This document shows, in pieces, positions 49,350-59,305 of a stretch of DNA of 64,000 bases (its first letter is position 1; each line of letters starts with the position of its first letter). This DNA comes from JABWCE01 sp964617955 (GTDB lineage: Bacteria; Bacteroidota; Bacteroidia; NS11-12g; UBA9320). The position numbers and the translations under genes were made by a program. Under the pieces are notes generated by a model. That model was not told where the DNA came from and did not search any database. It saw nothing but the letters and a program-made list of their open reading frames with translations. Where the stretch lies: the NCBI GenBank assembly GCA_964617955.1, contig CAZTXB010000010.1, positions 54,359-118,358 on the forward strand, written 5' to 3'.

Positions 49350-50927
49350 ATGTCAGAAGAACAAAAGAAACAATTAGAGCAACAACTTTGGAATATAGCG
49401 AACACCCTAAGGGGTAAAATGGATGCGGATGAATTTCGCGATTATATTTTAGGCTTCATTTTTTACAAATACCTTTCTGAACGCATGAATATTTATGCCG
49501 ACCAAATCCTTAAAGAGGATGGCATTTCATACGACAGCCTAAAAGAGAACACCAAGGAAGGGAAAGAGTACCTCGAAGCCATAAAACGGGAATCATTGGA
49601 AACCCTGGGTTATTTTCTTAAACCCTCTGAATTATTTAGTGAAATAGCCAAAAAAGGGAACTCAGACGGCAAAGAAGAAAATGAAAGCAATTTTATTTTG
49701 GAGGAGCTTGGTAAAATCCTGAAAAACATTGAGCAAAGCACAATGGGAACGGATAGTGAGGACGATTTTAACCAATTGTTTGAAGACCTTGATTTAAACA
49801 GTACCAAGCTTGGTAAAACGGTGGAAGCAAGAAATACCTTGATTGCAAAAGTCTTGTCACACTTGGATAAGATTGATTTTAAACTGGAAGACAGCAAGGG
49901 CGATATATTAGGCGATGCCTACGAATATTTGATTGGCCAATTTGCCAGTGGTGCAGGAAAAAAAGCCGGAGAGTTTTACACCCCACAACAAGTTTCTACC
50001 GTTTTAGCACGGATAGTTACTACAGGAAAAACAAAACTAAAATCAGCTTATGACCCAACCTGTGGTTCGGGTTCATTGATTTTGCGCATAGCAAAAGAGG
50101 TGAAGGACGTGTCAAACTTTTATGGACAAGAGTCCATAAGGACGACCTACAACCTGGCTCGAATGAATATGATCTTGCACGGGGTTCATCACCAAAAATT
50201 TGATATTCAGCAAGAGGACACCTTGGAACACCCTCAACATTTAAACCTGCGGTTTGAAGCGGTGGTTGCCAATCCGCCATTTTCTGCACATTGGAGCGCA
50301 AGCCCTTTGCACATGACCGATGACCGATTTAGCCAATATGGTAAACTTGCCCCAGCTACCAAGGCTGATTTTGCTTTTGTTCAACATATGATTTATCAAT
50401 TGGCCGAAAACGGAATTATGGCCGTTGTTTTACCGCACGGGGTTTTATTTAGAGGGGGAGCAGAAGGGCATATTCGCCGGTTTTTAATTGAGGAAAAGAA
50501 TTATTTGGATGCTGTTATTGGTTTACCGGCCAATATTTTTTATGGAACCAGTATCCCGACCTGTATTTTGGTGTTTAAAAAATGCAGGGAAAATCCGGAG
50601 GATATTCTTTTTATAGATGCCAGCAAACACTTTGAAAAAGTGGGTAACCAAAATCAGTTAACCGACAAAAACATTGATAAGATTATTAGCACTTTCCGAA
50701 ACCGAATTGAAGAACCCAAATACAGCCATATTGCCAAATTACAGGAAGTAAAGGACAACGATTATAATCTGAATATTCCAAGGTATGTAGAGACTTTTGA
50801 AATTGAGGAAGAAATAAACTTAGATAACGTCGCCAAATCGTTAAATGACTTAGAAAAAGAGATTGTAGAAACGGATAAGTCATTGGTTGAGTTTTGTAAA
50901 GAATTAGAAATTTCTTCACCATTTTAA
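49350..50927 (+). CDS. hsdM: Type I restriction-modification methyltransferase HsdM
   Basis: A 525-residue N6-adenine methyltransferase. N-terminal helical domain (LRGKMDADEFRDYILGFIFYKYLSERM, about 18-45), then SAM-binding and catalytic motifs: FYTPQQVSTVLARI, DPTCGSGSLIL (motif I), and VVANPPFSA (motif IV, NPPF). C-terminal tail for HsdS contact. It modifies adenine in the bipartite target set by HsdS. It is 2 bp before hsdS and the first gene of the rightward defence operon; a promoter lies in the divergent gap 49119-49349. Confidence 0.96.
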   Translation: MSEEQKKQLEQQLWNIANTLRGKMDADEFRDYILGFIFYKYLSERMNIYADQILKEDGISYDSLKENTKEGKEYLEAIKRESLETLGYFLKPSELFSEIAKKGNSDGKEENESNFILEELGKILKNIEQSTMGTDSEDDFNQLFEDLDLNSTKLGKTVEARNTLIAKVLSHLDKIDFKLEDSKGDILGDAYEYLIGQFASGAGKKAGEFYTPQQVSTVLARIVTTGKTKLKSAYDPTCGSGSLILRIAKEVKDVSNFYGQESIRTTYNLARMNMILHGVHHQKFDIQQEDTLEHPQHLNLRFEAVVANPPFSAHWSASPLHMTDDRFSQYGKLAPATKADFAFVQHMIYQLAENGIMAVVLPHGVLFRGGAEGHIRRFLIEEKNYLDAVIGLPANIFYGTSIPTCILVFKKCRENPEDILFIDASKHFEKVGNQNQLTDKNIDKIISTFRNRIEEPKYSHIAKLQEVKDNDYNLNIPRYVETFEIEEEINLDNVAKSLNDLEKEIVETDKSLVEFCKELEISSPF

Positions 50928-50929
50928 TT

Positions 50930-52204
50930 ATGGAAGCAACCACTCAAAAAATCCCAAAATTGAGGTTTAAAAAATTCAATGATAATTGGAAGACTTATCA
51001 ATTTGGAGAAATTTTTACTATGATAAACACAAATTCATTTTCAAGGGCAATGCTCAATTATGAAAATGGGGAAGTGAAAAATATCCATTACGGGGATATA
51101 CATACTAAATTCAATTCAAACTTTGATATTACAAAAGAGTTAGTTCCTTTTTTAAATGATGAAGTAAACATTAATAAGATTGCGGAAAACAGCTTTTGTA
51201 AAAGAGGTGATTTGGTTATTGCTGATGCTTCAGAGGACTATAAAGATGTAGGAAAATCAATTGAAATAATAGAAACTGATAATCAAAAATTAGTCGCTGG
51301 ATTGCATACTTATATTGCTAGGGATTTAAAAAAATTAACAGTAGTTGGATTTAAGGGATATTTAATGCAAACCAGAAACGTAAGGTTGCAAATTATGGAA
51401 TTGGCCACAGGTGTATCAGTCCTAAGTATTTCAAAAGGCAATATTAATAAGCTAAGCCTAAACATTCCATCCCTCCCCGAACAACAAAAAATCGCATCCT
51501 TTCTAACTTCTGTGGATACAAAAATCCAACAGCTATCCCAAAAGAAAACCCTTTTAGAACAATACAAAAAGGGGGTTATGCAGAAAATATTTAATCAGGA
51601 AATTAGGTTTAAGGATAAAGACGGAAAAGAGTTTCCGGAATGGGAGTTAAAAACTTTAAACGATATATGTGAAATAGCTAAAAGCGGAGGAACCCCAACC
51701 TCAACCAAAAAGGAGTATTATGATGGTGAAATACCCTTTTTAGCCATAAGCGATATGACTATGCAAGGAAAGTACTTATATTCTACGTCGAAGCATGTTT
51801 CAGAATTGGGGTTAAAAAATTCATCATCATGGATTGTCCCTGTTAATTCAGTTATATATTCAATGTATGCTTCAGTAGGATTTGTCTCTATTAATAAGAT
51901 ACCGATTGCTACTTCACAGGCTGTTCTAAACCTAATAATAAAGAATGATGCAAATAATGAGTTTGTTTATTATTCATTGGTAAATTTTCAAAAAGAAGTA
52001 GCAAAATTTATCACAACAGGTACTCAAGGAAATCTAAATGCACAAACCGTAAAGGGTTTTGAAATTGATTTTCCATGTTTGAAGGAACAAGTATTAATTG
52101 CTAATTTTTTAACAGCATTAGATGTAAAAATTGACCTAGTAAACAAGCAATTAGAAAAAACCAAAGAATGGAAGAAAGGGCTTCTCCAACAGCTTTTTGT
52201 ATAG
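50930..52204 (+). CDS. hsdS: Type I restriction specificity subunit HsdS
   Basis: A 424-residue protein with two target-recognition domains, each followed by a long helix: TRD1 to about 180 then LPEQQKIASFLTSVDTKIQQLSQKKTLLEQYKKGVMQKIF (about 185-225); TRD2 about 235-370 then LKEQVLIANFLTALDVKIDLV ... LEKTKEWKKGLLQQLF. It sets the bipartite DNA target. Both TRDs are complete; the target sequence cannot be read from the protein by eye. Confidence 0.95.
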   Translation: MEATTQKIPKLRFKKFNDNWKTYQFGEIFTMINTNSFSRAMLNYENGEVKNIHYGDIHTKFNSNFDITKELVPFLNDEVNINKIAENSFCKRGDLVIADASEDYKDVGKSIEIIETDNQKLVAGLHTYIARDLKKLTVVGFKGYLMQTRNVRLQIMELATGVSVLSISKGNINKLSLNIPSLPEQQKIASFLTSVDTKIQQLSQKKTLLEQYKKGVMQKIFNQEIRFKDKDGKEFPEWELKTLNDICEIAKSGGTPTSTKKEYYDGEIPFLAISDMTMQGKYLYSTSKHVSELGLKNSSSWIVPVNSVIYSMYASVGFVSINKIPIATSQAVLNLIIKNDANNEFVYYSLVNFQKEVAKFITTGTQGNLNAQTVKGFEIDFPCLKEQVLIANFLTALDVKIDLVNKQLEKTKEWKKGLLQQLFV

Positions 52205-52216
52205 TAGGATACATAT

Positions 52217-55072
52217 ATGACGCATCAACCCGAACAAATATTAGAAGATAACCTTGTAAAACAACTGCAAAAGCTGGGGTATTCTTTTATTGCCATAAAA
52301 GACGATAAGGACCTTGAACACAACCTTAAATCCCAACTTGAAAAGCATAACAATATAACCCTAACCAAAAATGAATTTGATAAGGTGTTAAACCACCTGA
52401 GCAAAGGCAATGTTTTTGACAGGGCCAAACTGTTAAGGGATAAAATGTACTTGGTTAAAGACAATGGAGAAAGTATCTATATCGAATTTATTAATCAGGA
52501 ACACTGGTGTCAAAACCAATTTCAGGTTACCCAACAGGTTACAATTGAAGGAAGTTATAAAAACCGCTACGATGTTACGATTTTGATAAACGGTTTACCC
52601 TTGGTGCAAATTGAATTAAAACGTCGTGGTTTGGAATTAAAAGAAGCCTTTAACCAAATAGCCCGTTACCATAAGCACAGCTTTTGGGCTAACAATGGCC
52701 TGTTTCAATACGTTCAAATTTTTATCATTAGTAACGGGGTTAATACAAAGTATTATGCCAATAACCGGAAACAATCTTTTAAGCAAACCTTTTATTGGAG
52801 CGATAAAGAGAATAAACTCATTACCCAATTAGAAGCCTTTACTAATGACTTTTTAGAGCCTTGCCATATCAGTAAAATGATAACCAAGTATATTGTTTTA
52901 CAGGAAGCCGAAAAGAACTTAATGGTACTTCGCCCATACCAATATTATGCTACTGAAGCCATAATTGAACGGGTAAAAAACAGCACTAAAAACGGTTACA
53001 TTTGGCATACCACCGGTTCAGGAAAAACCTTAACCTCATTTAAAGCCAGTCAGATTCTTATGAAACTGCCCCAGGTTCATAAGGTGGTTTTTGTGGTTGA
53101 CCGCAAAGATTTGGATTACCAAACCACCAAGGAATTTAACAGTTTTAGTGATGGAAGTGTGGACGGAACGGACGATACAAGGGCTTTGGTAAAACAGTTT
53201 ACCAATGATACCAAACTGATTGTTACCACCATTCAAAAACTGAACTCAGCTATTGTAAAACGGCAATACCTTGAAAAAATGGAGAAACTGCAAGACAAGC
53301 GGATCATCTTCATTTTTGACGAATGCCACCGGAGCCAGTTCGGCGAAACCCATAAACGTATCAAAGCGTTTTTTAAAAACACGCAAATGTTCGGTTTTAC
53401 AGGTACACCCATATTTGTTGAGAATGCCGTTAAAAATGATTTTGGGAAACGAACCACAAAAGAGTTGTTTGATGAATGCCTCCATAAATATGTAATAACC
53501 GATGCCATTAAGGACGAAAACGTTTTAAAATTCTCCATTGAATACGTTGGCCGTTACAAACAAAAGGAAAACAGTTTGACCAATATTGATATTGAGGTGG
53601 AAGACATTGACCGTAAGGAACTTTTGGAATCGCCCGATAGGTTGAATAAAATTGTTGACTACATCATCGCCAATCATAACCGCAAAACCTATAACAGGGA
53701 ATTTACGGCTATGATGTGCGTTAACAGCGTTGAAACCCTGATTAAATATTACCAACTGTTTAAGCAAAAAAAATCCATTGAAGGAAAATATAACCTAAGG
53801 GTGGCAACTATTTTCAGCTATGTGGCCAATGAAGAAGATAAGGGGGCAAACGGAATGTTAATGGAAGAACCATTAATGATGGCGGCCGAACCCGAAACAG
53901 GATATGGCATAAATGCCCACAGTCGGGATATGTTGGAAGAATTTATTGGCGACTACAATCAAATGTATGGTACAAAATTCACCACCAAAGACAGTCAATC
54001 CTTTTACAACTATTACAACGACATTGCCAAAAAGGTAAAGCTGAAGGAAATTGATATTTTATTGGTGGTAAATATGTTTTTGACCGGCTTTGATAGCAAA
54101 ACCTTAAACACCCTGTATGTAGATAAAAACCTGCAATATCACGGATTGATACAGGCTTTTTCACGAACCAACCGAATATTAAACGAACAAAAATCCCAGG
54201 GAAATATTATTTGTTTCCGGAATTTAAAAAAAGCCACTGACGAAGCTATTGTACTTTTCTCCAATAAAAATGCCAAAGAAGTTATTTTTATGGAGCCTTA
54301 CGAAAACTATGTCGCCAAATTTAATGAGGCTATTGATAAACTGAAAGCCATAGTTCCAACGATTGATAGCGTTAACGACCTTGAAACGGAAGATGATGAA
54401 TATGAATTCGTAAAAATGTTCAGGGAATTAATCCGGATAAAAAACACCTTGTCTGTTTTCACCGATTTCAAGTTTGATGATTTGACGATGGACGAGCAAA
54501 CCTTTGAGGACTATAAAAGTAAGTATCTCGATATTTATGACAAGGTAAAATCAAACCAACAGATTGAAAAGGTTTCTATTCTTGACGATGTGGATTTTGA
54601 ATTGGAACTTATTCGTCGGGATGATGTGAATGTGAGTTATATTCTACGTTTATTGGCCGGACTTAAAGATTCCAATCCTAAAGACCGTGAAAAGAAAAAG
54701 AGCATTATTCTTGACCTTATAGCCGGTGAAGTTAGCCTGAGAAGCAAAAGGGAACTAATAGAAAAGTTTATCAAGGAAAACCTCCCAAATATTGAAGATT
54801 CTGACCAAATAGAACAGGAATTTGAAAAGTTTTGGTCAGACGAACAGGAAATGGCCTTTAATAGCCTCTGTAAGGACGAAAGACTGGACGAAACCAAGCT
54901 ACACGGTATAATCAGCGAATACCTCTTTACTGAGCGCAAACCGCTTGGTAATGACATTGTGAGCATATTAGAAGTAAAACCAAAAATCCTTGAACGGGCT
55001 CCGGTTATAAACAGGGTTACCAATAAAATATTGGACTTCGTGGAGACCTTTATGGAGGGGGTTGGGGTGTAA
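52217..55072 (+). CDS. hsdR: Type I restriction endonuclease/translocase HsdR
   Basis: A 951-residue subunit. N-terminal nuclease domain with YDVTILINGLPLVQIELKRRG (D and ExK). SF2 motor with HTTGSGKTLTSF (Walker A, near 260), FDECHRSQFG (DECH, near 372), FGFTGTPIF and motif VI-like LIQAFSRTNRI near 655. Helical C-terminal domain that docks on HsdM. All motifs are intact, so the system is probably active. It is 12 bp after hsdS and only 11 bp before the Gabija-like gene pair. Confidence 0.95.
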   Translation: MTHQPEQILEDNLVKQLQKLGYSFIAIKDDKDLEHNLKSQLEKHNNITLTKNEFDKVLNHLSKGNVFDRAKLLRDKMYLVKDNGESIYIEFINQEHWCQNQFQVTQQVTIEGSYKNRYDVTILINGLPLVQIELKRRGLELKEAFNQIARYHKHSFWANNGLFQYVQIFIISNGVNTKYYANNRKQSFKQTFYWSDKENKLITQLEAFTNDFLEPCHISKMITKYIVLQEAEKNLMVLRPYQYYATEAIIERVKNSTKNGYIWHTTGSGKTLTSFKASQILMKLPQVHKVVFVVDRKDLDYQTTKEFNSFSDGSVDGTDDTRALVKQFTNDTKLIVTTIQKLNSAIVKRQYLEKMEKLQDKRIIFIFDECHRSQFGETHKRIKAFFKNTQMFGFTGTPIFVENAVKNDFGKRTTKELFDECLHKYVITDAIKDENVLKFSIEYVGRYKQKENSLTNIDIEVEDIDRKELLESPDRLNKIVDYIIANHNRKTYNREFTAMMCVNSVETLIKYYQLFKQKKSIEGKYNLRVATIFSYVANEEDKGANGMLMEEPLMMAAEPETGYGINAHSRDMLEEFIGDYNQMYGTKFTTKDSQSFYNYYNDIAKKVKLKEIDILLVVNMFLTGFDSKTLNTLYVDKNLQYHGLIQAFSRTNRILNEQKSQGNIICFRNLKKATDEAIVLFSNKNAKEVIFMEPYENYVAKFNEAIDKLKAIVPTIDSVNDLETEDDEYEFVKMFRELIRIKNTLSVFTDFKFDDLTMDEQTFEDYKSKYLDIYDKVKSNQQIEKVSILDDVDFELELIRRDDVNVSYILRLLAGLKDSNPKDREKKKSIILDLIAGEVSLRSKRELIEKFIKENLPNIEDSDQIEQEFEKFWSDEQEMAFNSLCKDERLDETKLHGIISEYLFTERKPLGNDIVSILEVKPKILERAPVINRVTNKILDFVETFMEGVGV

Positions 55073-55083
55073 AAAAATAGGAT

Positions 55084-56712
55084 ATGAAAATAAGGAAGAT
55101 TAAGATAACTAACTTTAAATGTTACAAAGGAGAATTTGAATTACTACTTCATAATGGCCTTAATGTTATTGTTGGGAATAATGAATCCGGAAAATCTACA
55201 ATACTTGAAGCAATCCATTTGGTATTGACAGGGATATTAAACGGAAGATATTTAAAAGGTGAATTAAGTCAGTATCTTTTTAATAATGAAGTAATATCAG
55301 AGTATCTAAGTAAGGTTAATAATAGAATACCTACTGTACTACCAGTCATAGAAATAGAACTTTTTCTTGATGGAGATAATCTAGCTAGCATACAAGGTGA
55401 TAATAATTCAGAAAAAATAGATTCACCAGGAATTAAACTCAAGATTTGTTTTAATAATGAATATCAAAAAGAATACGAGGAACTATTAAAGGCTGGAATT
55501 TTAAATACTCTCCCAATAGAATATTATGACATACAATGGTCATCGTTTGCTTGGTCAATGATTACGTCAAGAAGTATTCCATTAAAATCAGCACTAATCG
55601 ATTCTGCAAACAATCGTTTTCAAAATGGTTCAGATTTATATATTTCAAGAATAATTAAAGATAATTTAGATGATAATGAAATTGTTAGTATTTCTCAGGC
55701 CTATAGACAAATGAAGGATGGTTTTATGAATGATGATGCCATCAAAAAAATAAACTCAAAAATTCAATTAGCATCAAAAATATCAAACAAGGAAATACAA
55801 ATAGCTGTTGATTTGTCAACAAGGAATGCATGGGAAACAACTCTTACCACATATTTAGATAGTGTACCATTTCATCAAATTGGTAAAGGGGAACAATGTA
55901 TTGTAAAAACAAAATTGGCATTATCGCATAAAAAAGCACAAGAAGCAGGGGTTATTTTATTAGAAGAACCTGAAAACCACCTGTCTCATACAAAACTAAA
56001 TGAACTTGTGTCCTACCTTAAAGAGGATTGCAATGAAAAACAAGTTATTATATCTACTCATAGTAGTTTTGTGGCTAATAAACTTAACCTTTCGAATTTG
56101 ATACTAATTTATAATCAAACAACCACCACTTTAGACGACCTTTCAGACGACACCAAGGAGTTTTTTGAAAAACTATCCGGTTATGACACATTAAGATTGG
56201 TTCTGTGCGAAAGAGCAATACTGGTTGAAGGTGATAGCGACGAACTAGTTGTTCAAAAGGCGTATATGCAATTAAATCAAAATTTATTACCCATTGAACG
56301 AAATATCGAAGTAATATCTGTAGGAACAGCATTTCTACGATTTTTAGAAATTGCTGAGAAGTTAAATAAAAAAGCAGCAGTTGTAACTGATAATGATGGC
56401 GATATTGATGCTCTTAATAAAAAGTATGAACTTTATATAGGAGAAAATGCTAAAGAAAATATTAAAATCTGCTTCGATGATGTAATTGATTCAGGCGAAA
56501 TTCCCGAATTCAACTTCAATACACTTGAACCAAAATTACTTAAGGCTAATGGTCTACAAAAAATGAACACCTTATTAAATAAAAAGTATGATTCAGAAGA
56601 GGGAATTTTGAAATGGATGAAGTCTGAAAAAACAGAAACGGCACTTAAAATTTTCAAAGCGGACGAAGAAGTAATAATTCCTAATTATATCCTAGATAGT
56701 TTGCAAGAATAG
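55084..56712 (+). CDS. gajA: GajA-like OLD-family ATPase-TOPRIM nuclease
   Basis: A 542-residue protein. ABC-type ATPase with Walker A VGNNESGKST (30-39), an insertion with a helical dimer region, GKGEQCIVKTKLAL, Walker B VILLEEPENHLSH and H-loop ISTHSSF. C-terminal TOPRIM domain with LCERAILVEGDSDELVV (Glu) and VVTDNDGDIDAL (DxD). This is a class 2 OLD nuclease; class 2 members are followed by a UvrD-like helicase, as here, and form the Gabija anti-phage system. Gene 2 bp before gajB. Confidence 0.85.
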   Translation: MKIRKIKITNFKCYKGEFELLLHNGLNVIVGNNESGKSTILEAIHLVLTGILNGRYLKGELSQYLFNNEVISEYLSKVNNRIPTVLPVIEIELFLDGDNLASIQGDNNSEKIDSPGIKLKICFNNEYQKEYEELLKAGILNTLPIEYYDIQWSSFAWSMITSRSIPLKSALIDSANNRFQNGSDLYISRIIKDNLDDNEIVSISQAYRQMKDGFMNDDAIKKINSKIQLASKISNKEIQIAVDLSTRNAWETTLTTYLDSVPFHQIGKGEQCIVKTKLALSHKKAQEAGVILLEEPENHLSHTKLNELVSYLKEDCNEKQVIISTHSSFVANKLNLSNLILIYNQTTTTLDDLSDDTKEFFEKLSGYDTLRLVLCERAILVEGDSDELVVQKAYMQLNQNLLPIERNIEVISVGTAFLRFLEIAEKLNKKAAVVTDNDGDIDALNKKYELYIGENAKENIKICFDDVIDSGEIPEFNFNTLEPKLLKANGLQKMNTLLNKKYDSEEGILKWMKSEKTETALKIFKADEEVIIPNYILDSLQE

Positions 56713-56714
56713 CT

Positions 56715-57803
56715 ATGTTGGAGAACAAACTTATTATTGCATCCGCAGGTTCAGGTAAGACAACTTTTTTAGTTAAAGATGCTTTATCTAAGCCTGACAA
56801 AAATATTTTAATTACTACTTTTACATTATCAAACGAAAAAGAGATAAGAAATAAAATTATTGAAATTAACAGGTGTATTCCAAAGAATATTACAATTAAA
56901 CCTTGGTTCACATTGCTTTTGGAAGATGGAATAAGACCATATCAGGGGAAATTTTCTGAACAAAGAATAGACGGCCTAATTATAGTAAACTCTCAATCTG
57001 CCGTTCGTTACCGAATAAAGGGAATACCGATACAATGGGACGAGGAAAACAATTTTCTTAAACATTATTTTACTGCTGATATGAAGATATTTTCAGACAA
57101 ATTATCAAAATTCGTCATAAGAAGTAATGAATTAAATAATGGAGCGGTAATTCAAAGATTATCTAAATTATATGATTATATTTTTATTGATGAAGTTCAG
57201 GATTTGGCAGGGTATGATTTGGCAATAATTAAATTATTAGGTATATCGGAAATAAACCTAACCTTAGTTGGCGACCCAAGGCAGGTGACATATTTAACTC
57301 ACAATGAAAGGAAATTTTCAAAATATGAATGGGGTAAAATAGTTGAGTTTATTAAAAATGAAGCTAAGAAGGATGGATGGCATATTGATGACACCTCCTT
57401 AAATGTCTCTTACCGAAATAACGAAGACATTTGTTCAATTTCTTCAAAACTTTATCCAAGCCTACCTTCTTGTGTCCCTGGAAATAAAGAGACAACAGGC
57501 CATGATGGGATTTTTTTTCTAAATAAAGACGAAGTCAATAATTATATTAATGAATTTAGGCCAGTTCAATTAAGACTTAATAGGGAAAGTCAGATTAGTA
57601 ATATCAAATCTGAAGTCTATAACTTTGGTGAATCAAAGGGTATGACATTTAATAGGGTATTAATATGGCCAACGAAAGATATGTTTAACTGGTTCGGAAA
57701 TAATGATACTGAATTAGCAAATAAAACCCGTGCTCAGCTATATGTGGCATTAACAAGAGCTAAATATAGTGTAGCCATTGTGAGACCAGCTACTAAAAAG
57801 TAG
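56715..57803 (+). CDS. gajB: GajB-like UvrD/Rep-family helicase
   Basis: A 362-residue SF1 helicase, shorter than the type GajB (about 490 residues). Motifs: Walker A ASAGSGKTTF (9-18), Walker B YIFIDEVQDLAG near 160, TLVGDPRQVTYL (motif III), NVSYRNNEDIC (motif IV), ESKGMTFNRVLIWP (motif V) and YVALTRAKYSVAIV (motif VI). All helicase motifs remain, so the shortness is from smaller accessory subdomains, not truncation. Works with the GajA-like nuclease. The stop lies 4 bp from the end of a convergent gene. Confidence 0.85.
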   Translation: MLENKLIIASAGSGKTTFLVKDALSKPDKNILITTFTLSNEKEIRNKIIEINRCIPKNITIKPWFTLLLEDGIRPYQGKFSEQRIDGLIIVNSQSAVRYRIKGIPIQWDEENNFLKHYFTADMKIFSDKLSKFVIRSNELNNGAVIQRLSKLYDYIFIDEVQDLAGYDLAIIKLLGISEINLTLVGDPRQVTYLTHNERKFSKYEWGKIVEFIKNEAKKDGWHIDDTSLNVSYRNNEDICSISSKLYPSLPSCVPGNKETTGHDGIFFLNKDEVNNYINEFRPVQLRLNRESQISNIKSEVYNFGESKGMTFNRVLIWPTKDMFNWFGNNDTELANKTRAQLYVALTRAKYSVAIVRPATKK

Positions 57804-57807
57804 TTTC

Positions 57808-58806
57808 TTAAATAGCTTCACTGTAATCCTCTATACTTAAGGCATCCCTTGGAATAAAAGACATGTTCTGTATTGAAAGTAAGGCCTCAGTGAATTTATA
57901 TTCAATCCTTTTTGCTTTTTCGAGCTTTTGAGTCAGAAAATGAGCATATTTTGATACTCTCTTTATTGATTCCCACCCTAAAAGCATTAAATTTAATTTA
58001 TCGACTGCCTTTGCATGAGGATCCCAACCATAATTATATGAGAAACCTACTCTGTTGAATCGTTCATCTTCGGTAATAATTCGACCCTGATCAACTCCAT
58101 ATTGATCCTGAACAATAAAAACTTTTATATATGCATTGTCCCCTTCATTGTTATGCTTTAATATGGTCTCCATATCCATCCCTAAATTATTACCATAAAA
58201 TAATAAAGTCTGCCAAAATTGCATTGCAAGCACGTTACTATTCCCGATTTTCGGGAAAATAAAAGTATAGCGAACCTTCTCTGCCTCAGTTTGACATGTA
58301 TAGTTTTTCTGCAATTTGGACACAAGAACCTTTCTTATTCTCAAAGATTCAGCCCGATCTTTTAACTCCATCGGATCAGGTGTAATGATTGTAATTTTCT
58401 TTGCGGTAATCAATGCATTTATCAGTAAATTGTAATATTCTGCATGAATACTTTTGTAAACCTCTTCGGGGTTTTTACCGACTTGCGTCACATTTGCTTC
58501 ATTTTTTGATTCAAAAGATTGCCTTAATGCTCTTCGAAGATCCGTTTTAAGCATAAACTCATCAATAAAAAAGCCTTCATTTATGTGTTTAACAGCAAGC
58601 ACTATGGCTGTTTCAAGTTCCTGTGATAGAGGTCGTCGTGCTGTTGATATTTGGCTCAGAAGAGATTTAATACTCTTTTCATTCCTACCATAATAGGTGC
58701 TATCTTCAAGGGTGACAAGGGTATTGGCTAATTGAGAGGCTTTTTGGATATTATACTTCGCTAATATCTTATTGAATGTTAGTAGTTTTTCGGTTGCTGT
58801 TTCCAT
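57808..58806 (-). CDS. Hypothetical protein facing the Gabija-like pair
   Basis: A 332-residue soluble protein from ATG 58806 (the frame is open upstream to a TTG at 58854). The N-terminal 90 residues look like a small helical DNA-binding domain (KILAKYNIQKASQLANTLVT, KSIKSLLSQISTARRPLSQELETAI). The remainder is alpha/beta (LINALITAKKITIITPDPMELKDRAESLRIRKVL, about residues 135-170; IKVFIVQDQYG). No catalytic motif recognised. Convergent with gajB with 4 bp between the stops. Function unknown; a defence role is only suggested by neighbours. Confidence 0.55.
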   Translation of the reverse strand: METATEKLLTFNKILAKYNIQKASQLANTLVTLEDSTYYGRNEKSIKSLLSQISTARRPLSQELETAIVLAVKHINEGFFIDEFMLKTDLRRALRQSFESKNEANVTQVGKNPEEVYKSIHAEYYNLLINALITAKKITIITPDPMELKDRAESLRIRKVLVSKLQKNYTCQTEAEKVRYTFIFPKIGNSNVLAMQFWQTLLFYGNNLGMDMETILKHNNEGDNAYIKVFIVQDQYGVDQGRIITEDERFNRVGFSYNYGWDPHAKAVDKLNLMLLGWESIKRVSKYAHFLTQKLEKAKRIEYKFTEALLSIQNMSFIPRDALSIEDYSEAI

Positions 58807-58972
58807 GATATAAAAAACGGACTGCAAGATTACGACTTTTTCAATGAAATACAAAGGATTGGTACACTTTTTTTGCTAATCATAATTTTTAGTTTACATA
58901 ATTGCAATATTAAAAAATAAAATAAATTAGACAGGGTATTGTATAATATGTGGATATTTTATACATTTGGCC

Positions 58973-59305
58973 ATGTTTTTATCTGTCGGTATCCACATAT
59001 TAATAACATTAAGTACAGCAAATCTGTGTACCGATAAAATAAAAAAGGGGTATGCCATTGAAGACAACACCCCCCTGAATCCGCATCAGCATTGTGCCTT
59101 TGACGAAATCTCCAATTCAAATATCGCACAATTCTGGGTAAAATGCAAAGGCTTGTGGGGAAAATGTCAGTTAATAATTGTTTTCAATGGTGAACCGATA
59201 CATTTGTTGGTAGGTAACCCTCCCTGCTTATCAAATGTATGTGATTTTCAAAATCGAGGGAAACCTTTAATGAAAACAAAATGGAAGTACCTTTACTTAA
59301 ATTAA
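58973..59305 (+). CDS. Small Cys-containing hypothetical protein
   Basis: A 110-residue protein from ATG 58973 (TTG 58967 possible), with a hydrophobic N-terminus (MFLSVGIHILITLSTANLC) that may be a signal or anchor. It has six further Cys (HQHCAFDE, KCKGLWGKC, GNPPCLSNVC). The paired cysteines suggest export and disulfides. It overlaps the next gene by 25 bp. Family not recognised. Confidence 0.45.
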   Translation: MFLSVGIHILITLSTANLCTDKIKKGYAIEDNTPLNPHQHCAFDEISNSNIAQFWVKCKGLWGKCQLIIVFNGEPIHLLVGNPPCLSNVCDFQNRGKPLMKTKWKYLYLN

